In this document: positions 8,243-17,141 of the stretch, piece after piece
Layout: every line of letters begins with the position of its first letter
Numbering within the stretch: the first letter of the stretch is position 1
Program-made: the position numbers and the translations under genes
Notes under the pieces: generated by a model
Told to the model about the DNA's origin: nothing
Database searches by the model: none
The model's input: only the letters and a program-made list of their open reading frames with translations
NCBI GenBank assembly: GCA_022773825.1
Contig: JALFOF010000074.1
Span: 1 to 59,552, forward strand
From: Prevotella sp.
Lineage (GTDB): Bacteria; Bacteroidota; Bacteroidia; Bacteroidales; Bacteroidaceae
Length of the DNA stretch: 59,552 nucleotides
Direction of reading: 5' to 3'

Positions 8243-9622
8243 TTACCACAATATTTCCGCGTCTGTATTTCCCTCAATGAAAATTGGCTTGTCGGTCTTC
8301 TGTTCCGTCTTGTAGAACTGTATGGCGGAGTCATTCATCTTGGGGTGTGTGGTGCGCAACATCCGTATCACCTCCGCGCCAGCCCATATCATTGGACCAT
8401 ATCCGTGCGCTGCCATCGCATGAACGGGGCGGTACGCATAGAATGCTGGTTCAAAGCCCATGCCGGTGCCCACGCACGTGCCTTCCACTTGACCTTTAGC
8501 GTTTACCTTCGTTTGGCAGGCTTGCCATGCAAGGAGTACCTGCGCCCCGTATGTCTGTGCGTCAATCCATCCCTCGTTGATGGCGTGCGCCATGCAGTAG
8601 GTATAGATAGCGGTGCATGATGTCTCATTATAAGTATCTGGCCTATCGAGCAGTTGGTGCCAGAAGCCTGTCTTGTCTTGCAGTGCTGACAGTCCCTCTA
8701 TATGCTGTCGCAGCAGGTCGAGTACGAAGGCGCGGTCTGCGGCAGTCTCCTCTGATTTGCCTTTGATGGTCAAGGCGTCAAGCACTTCGCACATGGTTAG
8801 TATTGCCCATCCGTTGGCTCTTCCCCAGTGATAAGCGGGGTGTGGCGTCATGCTCTCCACCCATCCGTGGCGGAAAAGCTTTTTCTCTGGCACCCACATA
8901 CGCTCCTTGAATAGCTTTATTTGCTTTACAGCATCATGTATCGCCGTAATGTCATTGTTCATTATACCATACCATGCCATGCAGGGCACTCCCATATACA
9001 TATCGTCCAGCCACACCGTGTTGTGATGCGGACGGTGACGGGCGAGGATTCCGTCGGGCAGTCGGTACTGCTTGTTGCGGACGAAGTCCACGTAACGGTC
9101 TATCACCGCACCGTAAGCCTTGTCTGCTTGTGCCATGTTAAGGCGGCAGTAAGCGGATGCCATTGCGCCGCAATCGTCCAATGCACCTGGGAAAAGCACC
9201 ATTCTCATCTGCGGGTCGTACTCCTTGTCCTTCTCCAAGGCCTTGGCTTCTTTAGGCGCTTGGCGTGCAATGAGCCCGAGACGGTCTGCGGCGAAGCGGG
9301 TGAAACGTTCATCGCCAGTCTGCTTTCCTGCGTTGAGCATGGCGGCATACAGCACTCCTGCCTCGTAGGACGTCAGTCTGAAGCTGCCTTTCGCAAGTTT
9401 GTTGCCCTCTGCTGTGGCAGGCATCGCCTGTTCAAGGTATGCCAACACGCGGTCAATGGTTGCCTTCACCTCCGCTTCCGCAGGTATGCCATAAGGGGTG
9501 TCATACTGCGGTTGCATCAAGTGCAACGGAGTGTTCTGGTCATTAATCTCGTTCTGCGCTGAGGCATTGGAGGATAATGCTGTAAAAGCAATTGCAATGA
9601 TGGTGGTTAGTATAGGTTTCAT
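8243..9622 (-). CDS. Unsaturated rhamnogalacturonyl hydrolase-like, GH105 (exported)
   Basis: 459 residues. A signal peptide (about residues 1-22, ending SNASAQ) sends it to the periplasm or surface. The body is an (alpha/alpha)6-barrel of the GH88/GH105 type, with HHNTVWLDDMYMGVP (Asp206/Asp207, matching the catalytic Asp of YteR/YesR enzymes) and HWGRANGW near residue 268. GH105 enzymes remove the unsaturated galacturonic acid left by pectate and rhamnogalacturonan lyases, which fits the pectin lyases at 47-59 kb. It lies 18 bp after trxB on the same strand and is probably cotranscribed with it, an unrelated partner. GH88 is the main alternative. Confidence 0.85.
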   Translation of the reverse strand: MKPILTTIIAIAFTALSSNASAQNEINDQNTPLHLMQPQYDTPYGIPAEAEVKATIDRVLAYLEQAMPATAEGNKLAKGSFRLTSYEAGVLYAAMLNAGKQTGDERFTRFAADRLGLIARQAPKEAKALEKDKEYDPQMRMVLFPGALDDCGAMASAYCRLNMAQADKAYGAVIDRYVDFVRNKQYRLPDGILARHRPHHNTVWLDDMYMGVPCMAWYGIMNNDITAIHDAVKQIKLFKERMWVPEKKLFRHGWVESMTPHPAYHWGRANGWAILTMCEVLDALTIKGKSEETAADRAFVLDLLRQHIEGLSALQDKTGFWHQLLDRPDTYNETSCTAIYTYCMAHAINEGWIDAQTYGAQVLLAWQACQTKVNAKGQVEGTCVGTGMGFEPAFYAYRPVHAMAAHGYGPMIWAGAEVIRMLRTTHPKMNDSAIQFYKTEQKTDKPIFIEGNTDAEILW

Positions 9623-9640
9623 GGGGTGAAACTTATGTGC

Positions 9641-10576
9641 TTAAAGGTTTTCTACTAAGTATTTCTCTGCTTCCAACGCAGCCTTGCAGCCTGTCCCTGC
9701 CGCCACTATGGCCTGTCTGTATGTCGGGTCGCATACGTCTCCAGCGGCAAATACGCCCTTTATGTTCGTCTGCTGCGTGTTACCAATGGTCTTGATGTAT
9801 CCCATTTCGTCTAACTCCAGCTGTCCGCGGAACAGGTCAGTAACGGGTTTATGGCCTATGGCGAGGAAGAAACCGTCGATGGCAACGTCATACCTCTGCT
9901 CGTCTGCCTCTCCCTTACGCTTTACGAGGTGCATCCCCTCAACGCCGTTTTCTCCGTATAGACCTATTGCATTGTGCTCAAAGAGTATTTCTATGTTCTC
10001 CGTCTCACGCACCCGGCGTTGCATTATTTCCGATGCTCGGAGGTAATTCTTCCTTACTACGAGGTACACTTTCTGACAGAGAGAGGCAAGATACAACGCA
10101 TCTTCGCAAGCCGTGTCGCCTCCTCCCACTACGGCGGTCACCTTCTTACGATAGAAGAAGCCATCGCAGGTGGCGCAGGCGGACACTCCCATGCCATTGT
10201 ATTTTCGCTCATCGTCCAGTCCGAGGTATTTCGCTTTCGCGCCAGTCGCTATAATTACGGCGTCAGCCGTTATGCTTGTGCCGTCATCTATGGTAAAGAC
10301 GAAGGGTCTGACAGATAGGTCTGCCTTTACTATCTCGCCGTCCCGGATGTCTGTCCCGAAGCGTTCTGCCTGTTGGCGCATCTCCATCATCATCTGGTTG
10401 GCGTCCACTCCGTCTGGGTAACCAGGGAAGTTCTCTACTATTGTTGTCTGCGTCAATTGCCCACCAGTCTGTGGACCGCAGTACTCCACAGGTGCGAGGT
10501 TGGCTCTTCCTGCGTATATGGCGGCGGTGTATCCTGCCGGACCACTGCCGAGTATCAAGCATTTTGTATGGGACAT
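9641..10576 (-). CDS. trxB: Thioredoxin-disulfide reductase
   Basis: NADPH-dependent flavoenzyme that reduces thioredoxin in the cytoplasm. 311 residues, the usual bacterial length. FAD-binding GSGPAGYTAA near residues 8-17, redox-active disulfide C134-A-T-C137, NADPH-binding GGGDTACEDALYL near residue 153 and C-terminal FAAGDVCDPTYRQ all fit. It follows the glutathione-peroxidase-like gene on the minus strand, across a 180-bp low-complexity leader whose A/C arm runs to within 4 bp of the ATG. Confidence 0.97.
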   Translation of the reverse strand: MSHTKCLILGSGPAGYTAAIYAGRANLAPVEYCGPQTGGQLTQTTIVENFPGYPDGVDANQMMMEMRQQAERFGTDIRDGEIVKADLSVRPFVFTIDDGTSITADAVIIATGAKAKYLGLDDERKYNGMGVSACATCDGFFYRKKVTAVVGGGDTACEDALYLASLCQKVYLVVRKNYLRASEIMQRRVRETENIEILFEHNAIGLYGENGVEGMHLVKRKGEADEQRYDVAIDGFFLAIGHKPVTDLFRGQLELDEMGYIKTIGNTQQTNIKGVFAAGDVCDPTYRQAIVAAGTGCKAALEAEKYLVENL

Positions 10577-10757
10577 GGGTTAGTTGTTTGGTGGTTTAGT
10601 TGTTTGGTTGTTTAGTCGTTTAGTCGTTTAGTTGTTTGGTGGTTTGGTTGTTTAGTTGTTTAATTGTTTAATTGTTTGTAAGCAAGGCGGAAAAGTCTGC
10701 GCTCTGAGACATTTATCTAAACAACCAAACAACCAAACAACCAAACCACTAACCAAC
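10577..10757 (-). repeat. G/T-to-A/C low-complexity leader of trxB
   Basis: Read on the minus strand: a G/T arm (10757 to about 10716) starting directly at the stop of the upstream gene, a middle of about 37 bp (10715-10679), then a long A/C arm (10678-10577) ending at the trxB start. Words are the same as in the hisD leader. Relative to the coding strand the order is the same as at every other full copy. Confidence 0.85.
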
Positions 10758-11224
10758 TACCCCAGCATTTCTTCTATCCTTTTCTCTATCTCGGCCATTG
10801 GTGTCGTTGCGTCATAGCGTGCTACCACTTTGCCGATTTTGTTTATAAGGAATTTGGTGAAGTCTTCTGTTATCTCACCGGGGAACTTTTCCGTAAGGTA
10901 TTTGTATAGGTTGTCGGCATCAGAACCGTTAACCTTTACCTTCTTGAACCGTGGAAACTCCGTGTGGTATGTCTCCTTGCAGAACTGGTGCACCATGTCG
11001 TCAGTGCCCGGGCACGACTTCGTTGGCTGGTTTGAGGGGAAATCCAAGATTGCGAAGCCTTGTGCGTGATACTTTTCGTATAAGGCTTCCAACTCGGTAT
11101 ATTGTGGCGTATTTGGACTTTTTATTGCGGTGTTGACTATAAGTACAACTTCATTGGCATACCCATTCAGCGGTACAGGGTTACCCTTGCGGTCTTTTAC
11201 CGTAATGTCGTAGATTGAGTTCAT
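10757..11224 (-). CDS. Glutathione-peroxidase-like protein with catalytic Cys replaced by Ser
   Basis: 155 residues, the length and fold of a small thiol peroxidase of the glutathione peroxidase family: LIVNTAIKSPNTPQY (family form LIVNVASKCGLTPQY), ALYEKYHAQGFAILDFPSNQ, then PGTDD and a C-terminal region with VARYD. The peroxidatic Cys/Sec position is Ser36, codon AGT at 11119-11117 of the minus strand, and the Cys of the usual FPCNQ is also Ser. One Cys sits nearby in SCPGTDD and another in HQFCKE. The protein may be inactive, use a different Cys, or act as a sensor. It has its own promoter and precedes trxB. Confidence 0.85.
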   Translation of the reverse strand: MNSIYDITVKDRKGNPVPLNGYANEVVLIVNTAIKSPNTPQYTELEALYEKYHAQGFAILDFPSNQPTKSCPGTDDMVHQFCKETYHTEFPRFKKVKVNGSDADNLYKYLTEKFPGEITEDFTKFLINKIGKVVARYDATTPMAEIEKRIEEMLG

Positions 11225-11271
11225 TTTAATCGTTTGTTGTGTAAAAGCGTTTTTTATGTTTGTTTGTATTG

Positions 11272-11304
11272 CAAAAGTACGAATAAAAATCTAATCAGCC
11301 AAAA
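11272..11304 (-). promoter_or_regulatory. Promoter of the GPx-like gene and trxB
   Basis: Minus strand: TTTG (11301-11304), 20 bp, TACTTTTGC (11272-11280), 48 bp before the start codon. It probably drives gpx-trxB-GH105. Confidence 0.85.
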
Positions 11305-11388
11305 GTTTTCTTATAAAAAATAGTTTTTGGTCTTTCGCTCCTCCGCTATTTCTTTTGGTATGGGTGTGGCTCTGTGTGTCGCGGATGT

Positions 11389-12078
11389 TTATTCTCCATC
11401 CTTTATTTCCTCGTATTCCACCGTTTCCGCATCTGAGAAATCGGGCTTGCCTCCAATCGCTTTGGTCTTTGTAGCAGTCTTTTGGCAGCGATACGCCTTT
11501 ATGCCGTTGACACATTCCACTATGCCGTAAACAATCATGCACCAGCCAATGAAGAACAATGGTGCCGATGCTATAGCTTCAGGGTATGCCACAGTCATGA
11601 TGCCTGCCACGAGAAGCAGTGTGGGCATTATCCAGAAAGCGATGCTCACCGAACCGTAACGGCTGGCGAGGGCAAGCGTGAAGAACTGCTGCACTGCTCC
11701 TATTATGAGTGTTGCGGACAGTATATATACGAGGAAATTGACGAATGTGTCGGGCATCAGCGTGAGAACGATGCCGAAGATAATGCTACCTGTTCCGGCA
11801 AACATCCCCCATCCCCATCCTCGTGGCGGCTTTTGGTATGTTGCCTCAGTGCCGTCCTGTGTGCTGGTAACACCGCTTTCCCTCAGAGCCTGCGCCATCT
11901 TTATTGCCGACTTGCGGGTCGCGTATGACATTACCACTGCCACTACGCCTGAAAGTAGGAATAGTATGCCGATTGTTATTGTCATCCATTGCACCATCTC
12001 CTGACGGTATTCTACGAGTAAAGCGCCCACTGCTATTGCACAGAGGGCGCGGAAAATGCTATGTTTCATTGTCTTCAT
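11389..12078 (-). CDS. DUF308 (HdeD-like) membrane protein
   Basis: 229 residues with about six membrane segments in short pairs, the pattern of DUF308/HdeD proteins: ITIGILFLLSGVVAVV (about 33-50), FAGTGSIIFGIVLTLMP (about 93-110) and PLFFIGWCMIVYGIVECVNGI near 175-195. A soluble acidic tail (about 205-229) follows. HdeD is linked to acid resistance in E. coli, but most DUF308 proteins have no proven role, so none is assigned. It lies 29 bp after the secreted Arg/Ser/Gly-rich protein gene and likely shares its transcript. Confidence 0.8.
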   Translation of the reverse strand: MKTMKHSIFRALCAIAVGALLVEYRQEMVQWMTITIGILFLLSGVVAVVMSYATRKSAIKMAQALRESGVTSTQDGTEATYQKPPRGWGWGMFAGTGSIIFGIVLTLMPDTFVNFLVYILSATLIIGAVQQFFTLALASRYGSVSIAFWIMPTLLLVAGIMTVAYPEAIASAPLFFIGWCMIVYGIVECVNGIKAYRCQKTATKTKAIGGKPDFSDAETVEYEEIKDGE

Positions 12079-12107
12079 CTTTATGGTCTATGATTGCTTT
12101 TTACAGG

Positions 12108-13040
12108 TTATCTCCTTCCTCCATGGTTGGCAGCGTTGCCCTGCGAACCGTTCTGAGTGCCTCTGAAGGAGCTACCGCCGCGTGATGTCGCCGTGTTGCC
12201 AGGTGAAACGCTGCGCGAGCTATTGCCTCTGAAGTTGCCGCCGTTGCTGCTTGGCGAGCTGTTGCCTCTGTAGGTCGGCCTGTTGCTGTTACCTACTGTC
12301 GTTCGCGTGCTGCTCTCACGGTTGTACGTCCTGCGGTCGTTGCTGTTCTGCTGCCCATAGCTACCACGCTCTCCGCGGTTCGGCGCAGTGGCGGCAGGAC
12401 GGCTATCCCTGTCTTGCGCGTAGGTCCTTCCCCGGTCAGCGCGCTGCTGTGTGGCGTGCGTGTTGTGCCCGTCTCTGTATGAGTTGTGTGCCATACCGCG
12501 TGCAGGAGCATGGTTTCTGCCGCTGCCACGGTAGTTGTCACGCAGACCTACGTGCGGCCTTGCGGGGTTGCGGTATGTGTTTGCTCGGTGTACGTACCAT
12601 GATGCGCCTCCGTTGTGCCTCCAGCTGTGTCCGCCCCTGTAGGATACGTAGCAGGCAGGACGACTGAAGTAGTAGAAGTTACGGTGTGGGTAGTGGGCAT
12701 ATACGCTGAAATGCCAGCACCCTGCGCTCCAGTACAGTGGGCGGAAGAAGTAAGATGCTGCACAGAAAGCTGTGTATTGCCAGTCCAGCAGTATGTGGTG
12801 CAGGTCAGCGTTGCGTTGCCTCCAGCATACGGAATATACGTCGTCCACGGTGTTCACGTCCATGAGGTAGTCGAGGTTTATTTCGTATGCCGCCTCGTAT
12901 TGCTGCTCGTTGAGGTTCAGCTCGTATGCCATCTTGTCCGTGAGGTACAGTGCTTGCTCGCGTGCCTGCAGGTAAGACATCGCGTTGGCGCTGATAGTGG
13001 CGCTGACAAGTATCAACATTGTGAGGATAATCTTTTTCAT
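12108..13040 (-). CDS. Secreted protein with Tyr/His-rich middle and Arg/Ser/Gly-rich tail
   Basis: 310 residues from the ATG at 13040; an upstream in-frame ATG at 13073 would place eleven polar residues before the signal peptide and lies inside the -7 box, so I reject it. Residues 1-20 form a signal peptide (MKKIILTMLILVSATISANA). A short helical part (about 25-85, QAREQALYLTDKMAYELNLNEQQYEAAYEIN) is followed by an aromatic, His-rich stretch and a disordered tail of Arg, Ser, Gly, Asn and Thr ending NHGGRR. The layout resembles the protein at 24470-25465, which ends GGRGGRR. Function unknown; an envelope or matrix role is only a guess. Confidence 0.75.
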   Translation of the reverse strand: MKKIILTMLILVSATISANAMSYLQAREQALYLTDKMAYELNLNEQQYEAAYEINLDYLMDVNTVDDVYSVCWRQRNADLHHILLDWQYTAFCAASYFFRPLYWSAGCWHFSVYAHYPHRNFYYFSRPACYVSYRGGHSWRHNGGASWYVHRANTYRNPARPHVGLRDNYRGSGRNHAPARGMAHNSYRDGHNTHATQQRADRGRTYAQDRDSRPAATAPNRGERGSYGQQNSNDRRTYNRESSTRTTVGNSNRPTYRGNSSPSSNGGNFRGNSSRSVSPGNTATSRGGSSFRGTQNGSQGNAANHGGRR

Positions 13041-13069
13041 AATCTTACGGTTTTGTGAGTTTTCTTGGT

Positions 13070-13102
13070 GCAAAGATAGTCACAAAGTCGTTATTCCCCA
13101 AG
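13070..13102 (-). promoter_or_regulatory. Promoter of the secreted protein gene at 12108-13040
   Basis: Minus strand: CTTG (13099-13102), 20 bp, TATCTTTGC (13070-13078), 30 bp upstream of the chosen start. This also supports the start at 13040. Confidence 0.75.
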
Positions 13103-13141
13103 GGTATTTCCCTAATGTGAGTGGGATTTTCCCTATCTGTC

Positions 13142-15256
13142 TCACCTTGTCACCACGCTACCTCCGATTTTCTTCGCTATGGCGTTGCGCACCTTTTGCA
13201 TCTCTTGCAGTTGCGCCATCAGTTCCATTTGCCTCTGCGGTTCGTCCGTTGCCAGTGCTATGTCGGTGCGTAGCTGTGCCATCTTCGCCGTTACGTATTC
13301 GTTCCGGAAGTCCAGCAACAGGTGTGTCACTTGGTCGCGCAGTGTCTCTTCCGTCAGGTTTATTTGCAGGCTCTTTGACAGTAGCACCCTTTCTTCCGTT
13401 AGACGTATGGCGAGTGAGGACACCTCGTAGTCGGGATGCAGGGTGAAGTGTCGCTCCGCGTCGAAGCCCTCCTCATGCGAGTGGGCTACCGCCTCGCTGA
13501 GTATTCTGTTGTATAACGGCGAACTGAATTGCAGTTTGTCGCTCTCAAGGTCGTAGCTCACCACCTCCGCCAGCGTCAGCGACACTTTCTCGCCCTCTTC
13601 CGTTTCCACTTCATCATAGAGAATTTCGTGCCCATGCTTTATCACCGCCTTTATCAGCAGGTCTGACACCGTTTCCTTTATCTTCGTGACCTGCTGCTTC
13701 TGCTGTGTCGCAGGTTCTGCCTTCGCCGCTGTTGTCTGTTGCTGCGTCTGCGTCGCGCTGCCTTGTTCGCTTGGAGTGCTGAAGGCTTCTGGCGGCAGGA
13801 AAGCGTCTGGTGGCGGCATATCGTCCTGCTGTCTGGTGACAGTGGGCTGCGTTACCGTCGTAGGCTGCTGTCCAGTGGAGACGAAGTCTTGTTGCAGGTA
13901 GGCACTACTGCGCCGTTTGCGCTCTTCCTCCTTGCGCCGTTCGTCACGGTATTCGCGTATGTTGTCGTTCATCTTGGCTATAAGCACCTGTTCCTGGATG
14001 CCCAGTCTTGAGGCACAAGCCTGTATGTATGTGGCGCGTACTATAGGGTCTCCTATCACGCTAACGCTCTTTATGATGCTTGATATAGCCTCCGAGCGTT
14101 TCACGGGGTCTGTCACTCCATTGAGCAGCACCTTCGTCTTGAACTCTATGAAGTCCGTCTGGTGCTCGGAGATGTATGTGCGGAATTCCTCTGCGTTGTG
14201 CTTCTTGGCGAAGGAGTCGGGGTCATCACCGTCTGGCAACAGCAGTACCTTGACGTTCATGCCCTCCTTCAGTAGCATATCCGTGCCGCGTAGCGCCGCT
14301 TTTATGCCCGCCGCGTCGCCGTCGTAGAGCAGCACTATATTGGTGGTGAAGCGGTGGAGTATGTGTATCTGGTGCTCGGAGAGCGCGGTGCCAGAGTTCG
14401 CCACCACGTTCTCTATGCCGCACTGATGCATGGATATCACGTCGGTGTAACCCTCAACCATATACACGCAGTCCTCGCGGGCTATGGCTTTCTTGGCTTG
14501 GAAGATGCCGTACAGCTCGTGGTCCTTATGGTATATGTCGGAGTCAGGCGAGTTGACGTACTTCTGGTTCACGCCCTTGGTGCGCATATCCAGCACCCTT
14601 CCTCCGAAAGCCACCACCTTTCCGCTCACGCCTATCCACGGGAATATGGCGCGCCCTGCGAAGCGGTCCGCCAGCTCCCCGTTGTCCTTGCGGTAGCACA
14701 GTCCCGTCTTTATGAGGTATTCCTCCTTGTATCCCTTGGCAAGGGCGGCTTTCGCCATGGCCTGACGGTCGGTAAGGCAGAAGCCAAGGCGGAAACGCTG
14801 CATTATGTCGTCCCGTATGCCGCGCTGCCGGAAATACTGCATACCTATGGCACGACCGTCAATATCATTTTCAAGGATGTCTTTGAAATAGCTGGCAGCC
14901 CATTCGTTGACTATAAACAGAGCCTCACGCTCCGACTGTTCCTTCCGCTGCTCGTCCGTCAGTTGCTGTTCCTGTATCTCTATATGGTAACGGTTGGCGA
15001 GCCAGCGTAGCGCATCGGGGTATGACAGTTGCTCGTGTTTCATAATGAACCCCACGCTGTCGCCACCCTCGCCGCATACAAAACAGTGGCAGGTGCGGCG
15101 CGACGGACTGACATAAAACGACGGTGTGTGGTCGTCGTGGAAAGGGCATAGACCACGGTAGTTCGCGCCTACTTTCTTCAGCGACACGAATTCAGACACC
15201 ACGTCCACTATGTCCGCGGCATCCTTGATGCGTTCTATGGTTGGTCTGTCTATCAA
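13142..15256 (-). CDS. dnaG: DNA primase
   Basis: Makes RNA primers at the replication fork. 704 residues, longer than the roughly 580-650 usual in other phyla because of a low-complexity Gln/Thr/Pro linker near residues 455-530. The N-terminal zinc finger is CPFHDDH...CHCFVCG (residues 38-61), the Toprim core has VEGYTDVIS (about 266) and the LLYDGDAAG segment (about 308), and a helical C-terminal domain follows. The frame begins with TTG (15256-15254), giving MIDRPTIERIKDAADIVDVV, which matches the family N-terminus, so the unusual start codon is likely real. It follows rsmD on the minus strand after 120 bp. Confidence 0.96.
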   Translation of the reverse strand: MIDRPTIERIKDAADIVDVVSEFVSLKKVGANYRGLCPFHDDHTPSFYVSPSRRTCHCFVCGEGGDSVGFIMKHEQLSYPDALRWLANRYHIEIQEQQLTDEQRKEQSEREALFIVNEWAASYFKDILENDIDGRAIGMQYFRQRGIRDDIMQRFRLGFCLTDRQAMAKAALAKGYKEEYLIKTGLCYRKDNGELADRFAGRAIFPWIGVSGKVVAFGGRVLDMRTKGVNQKYVNSPDSDIYHKDHELYGIFQAKKAIAREDCVYMVEGYTDVISMHQCGIENVVANSGTALSEHQIHILHRFTTNIVLLYDGDAAGIKAALRGTDMLLKEGMNVKVLLLPDGDDPDSFAKKHNAEEFRTYISEHQTDFIEFKTKVLLNGVTDPVKRSEAISSIIKSVSVIGDPIVRATYIQACASRLGIQEQVLIAKMNDNIREYRDERRKEEERKRRSSAYLQQDFVSTGQQPTTVTQPTVTRQQDDMPPPDAFLPPEAFSTPSEQGSATQTQQQTTAAKAEPATQQKQQVTKIKETVSDLLIKAVIKHGHEILYDEVETEEGEKVSLTLAEVVSYDLESDKLQFSSPLYNRILSEAVAHSHEEGFDAERHFTLHPDYEVSSLAIRLTEERVLLSKSLQINLTEETLRDQVTHLLLDFRNEYVTAKMAQLRTDIALATDEPQRQMELMAQLQEMQKVRNAIAKKIGGSVVTR

Positions 15257-15376
15257 TTATCTTGTAGGGTCGTTCGCTGCCGTCCGCTGGCTCTTTGATA
15301 TGAACTTGGTAAAGGAGAGTTTTTACATTGCGGTCGCCGTTCTTCGCTCCCCCGTGGGGGGCTTGTCGTTGCGCCG

Positions 15377-15901
15377 TTACTTGAAGAGCGAGAAGTTTAC
15401 GCTACCGTATGCGCGGTGCTCCACAAAGCGTGGATGGTTGGAGAAGTCGTATTGCTTGCCGTGCTCGAATACGAATACGCCGTCCTCCTTGAGCAGTGGC
15501 AGCACTTTGTCTGGTATCTCGGGCAGTGTAGGCAACGCGTATGGCGGGTCGGCGAAGATGAAGTCAAACTGTTTCTTGCATGATTTCAAGAAGCGGAAAG
15601 CGTCGGCGCGCACGAGGGTGTGGTCCATGGTGCCCAGCTTTGCCACGCATTGCTTTATGAATGTCACGTGGTCGCGGTCCATTTCCACGCTCACCACGTC
15701 GTTACATCCGCGCGACAGCAGTTCCAGTGATATGCTTCCCGTGCCAGCAAAGAGGTCGAGTGCACTGCTGCCCTCAAAGTTTATGTAGCCCTTCAACACG
15801 TTAAAGATGTTCTCTTTGGCAAAGTCCGTGGTGGGGCGCGCCTTGAACGAGCGCGGTATGTCGAAGTGCCTGCCTTTATATTGTCCTGTTATTATGCGCA
15901 T
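15377..15901 (-). CDS. rsmD: 16S rRNA (guanine-966-N2)-methyltransferase
   Basis: 174 residues, the usual size for RsmD, which methylates G966 of 16S rRNA with S-adenosylmethionine. The N-terminus MRIITGQYKGRHFDIP and PTTDFAKENIFNVL are family signatures; the SAM-binding loop is DLFAGTGSISLEL near residue 49, and the amino-methyltransferase catalytic motif is ADPPYAL near residues 116-122. It lies 13 bp after the DUF3822 gene, a pairing common in Bacteroidetes. A short CCCCC-GT-GGGGG hairpin lies just after its stop (around 15353-15364), without a T run. Confidence 0.95.
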   Translation of the reverse strand: MRIITGQYKGRHFDIPRSFKARPTTDFAKENIFNVLKGYINFEGSSALDLFAGTGSISLELLSRGCNDVVSVEMDRDHVTFIKQCVAKLGTMDHTLVRADAFRFLKSCKKQFDFIFADPPYALPTLPEIPDKVLPLLKEDGVFVFEHGKQYDFSNHPRFVEHRAYGSVNFSLFK

Positions 15902-15914
15902 GTTAGTTGTTTGG

Positions 15915-16712
15915 TTATAACATCATGTCATACGGCATCCCTTTTATATTCGCCAATGGCGAGCGGTTAAGGTCAGCCACTGGGTTCACGGTGTGAGTCC
16001 TTGTGATGTATGTCGCGATGCGGTTCATCAGCCAGTCGCGGTGCGGCATGTCGCCTATCAAGAACAGGTCGTCCTCTCTTTGGTTCATGCCGAGCTGTTT
16101 CCAGACGAAGAGCAGGTAGTAGAGTGCGTCGTGTGCGTGCTGCGCGTCAAAGGAGTTGGCGAAGTTTATGCGACGTTGCTCAAAGCTGCATATATCCACA
16201 CACTTGTCGTGGAAGTATGCGAACATCTTGCGGCGCTCGCCGTTTTGATAGTAGCGTTTGTACAGGTGCCGCCATGTGGGCAGCATGATGTTCATCACGT
16301 CCACGTTCTCGCAGTTGTCGCTCACAACCATCTTCAAGTCCTTGTTCACCGAGTACACCGCCATCACGTCAAGCTCTGGTATCTCCCGCATTATCTTCTC
16401 CTCGCCTTTGTGCCCTGTCAGCACGCTGCCATACATGGCTTCCGTGTTGAAATCTTCCGTCTCTTCATAGTCCTCGCGCGGCACGAGCACCACCGGGGTG
16501 CATACCGTCAGCACTGCCTTGCTGAAGTGCGATTGCAGGTAGGGTTGCTCCCTGAAAGCCTCGCGGAGGTTTGCCGACAGCGACATACCGCTTTTCACGG
16601 TGTAAGGGTGGAACGATGGCGTACCGTCATCTCCAGGCACAAGAAACGACAGTGTGCCGTTGCCTGCCCGTATTGTAAGGTGTCTGGTTATAGGATTGGT
16701 TGCTTGGGTCAT
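15915..16712 (-). CDS. DUF3822 family protein
   Basis: 265 residues, no signal peptide. Matches DUF3822, a Bacteroidetes family with a predicted actin/Hsp70-like (ASKHA) fold and no proven function: an N-terminal strand-rich part (RHLTIRAGNGTLSFLV), a central KMVVSDNCENVDVMNIMLPTWRH segment and a C-terminal FANSFDAQHAHDALYYLLFVWKQLGM helix. Location directly upstream of rsmD supports the call and hints at a translation or envelope link, but nothing specific. It has its own promoter about 120 bp upstream. Confidence 0.85.
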   Translation of the reverse strand: MTQATNPITRHLTIRAGNGTLSFLVPGDDGTPSFHPYTVKSGMSLSANLREAFREQPYLQSHFSKAVLTVCTPVVLVPREDYEETEDFNTEAMYGSVLTGHKGEEKIMREIPELDVMAVYSVNKDLKMVVSDNCENVDVMNIMLPTWRHLYKRYYQNGERRKMFAYFHDKCVDICSFEQRRINFANSFDAQHAHDALYYLLFVWKQLGMNQREDDLFLIGDMPHRDWLMNRIATYITRTHTVNPVADLNRSPLANIKGMPYDMML

Positions 16713-16834
16713 TGGATATGTCTTGGTGTTCTGCTATGGTACAATCGGGACGGCAGCGTTATGAAGCCCGTGCCCCCTGTCTTTTCCCGTGTTCTCTTTA
16801 CGAGTATTTGTGGGAATGTAATAGCTTTTTCGAT

Positions 16835-16843
16835 GCAAAGTTA
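16835..16843 (-). promoter_or_regulatory. Likely -7 box for the DUF3822-rsmD-dnaG operon
   Basis: TAACTTTGC on the minus strand, about 123 bp before the DUF3822 start. The -33 region (about 16864-16867) is T-rich but lacks a clean TTTG. Confidence 0.65.
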
Positions 16844-16907
16844 CAATAAAAAAGTGGAAAACGGAAAAATAGAGAGAAAAAGTTGGCGTGTAGGTGCTCT
16901 TACAGGG

Positions 16908-17141
16908 TCATGCCTTCGCTTTGTTCTCCTGCACCTCCATCCATAGCTCATCGGCAAGATATTTGTCGCTGCGGCAATGCAAGTCCGCGATGCCTTCTTC
17001 TATCTTCTTCGCCGTTGCAGAGGTGTAGTAGGTATTTGTCGCTTCCTCAAGTGATACATTATGCTCTTCGCTGTAAATGCTTATTATGCGGGCAATTTTC
17101 ATGTCCAATACAATCTGGTGCGCGGCTGTCATCTTGTTCAT
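16908..17141 (-). CDS. DUF3791 family small protein (second copy)
   Basis: 77 residues from the ATG at 17141, which is preceded by the A-rich AATAAAACT usual here. The frame is open back to an ATG at 17279 overlapping the stop of the upstream gene (ATGA), which would give 123 residues. The core IARIISIYSEEHNVSLEEATNTYYTSATAKKIEEGIADLHCRSDKYLADELW is the DUF3791 pattern found next to DUF3990 genes in Bacteroidetes, where the set behaves like a toxin-antitoxin module. No intact DUF3990 gene is present. Confidence 0.75.
   Translation of the reverse strand: MNKMTAAHQIVLDMKIARIISIYSEEHNVSLEEATNTYYTSATAKKIEEGIADLHCRSDKYLADELWMEVQENKAKA

Noticed and set aside
11117..11119. Selenocysteine at the GPx active site
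   Set aside because: The codon is AGT (Ser), not TGA.
13041..13073. Earlier ATG for the secreted protein gene
   Set aside because: It lies within the -7 box and adds polar residues before the signal peptide.
15257..15376. Possible gene or terminator between rsmD and dnaG
   Set aside because: Only a short CCCCC-GT-GGGGG hairpin without a T run is present; no conserved frame, so nothing is called.
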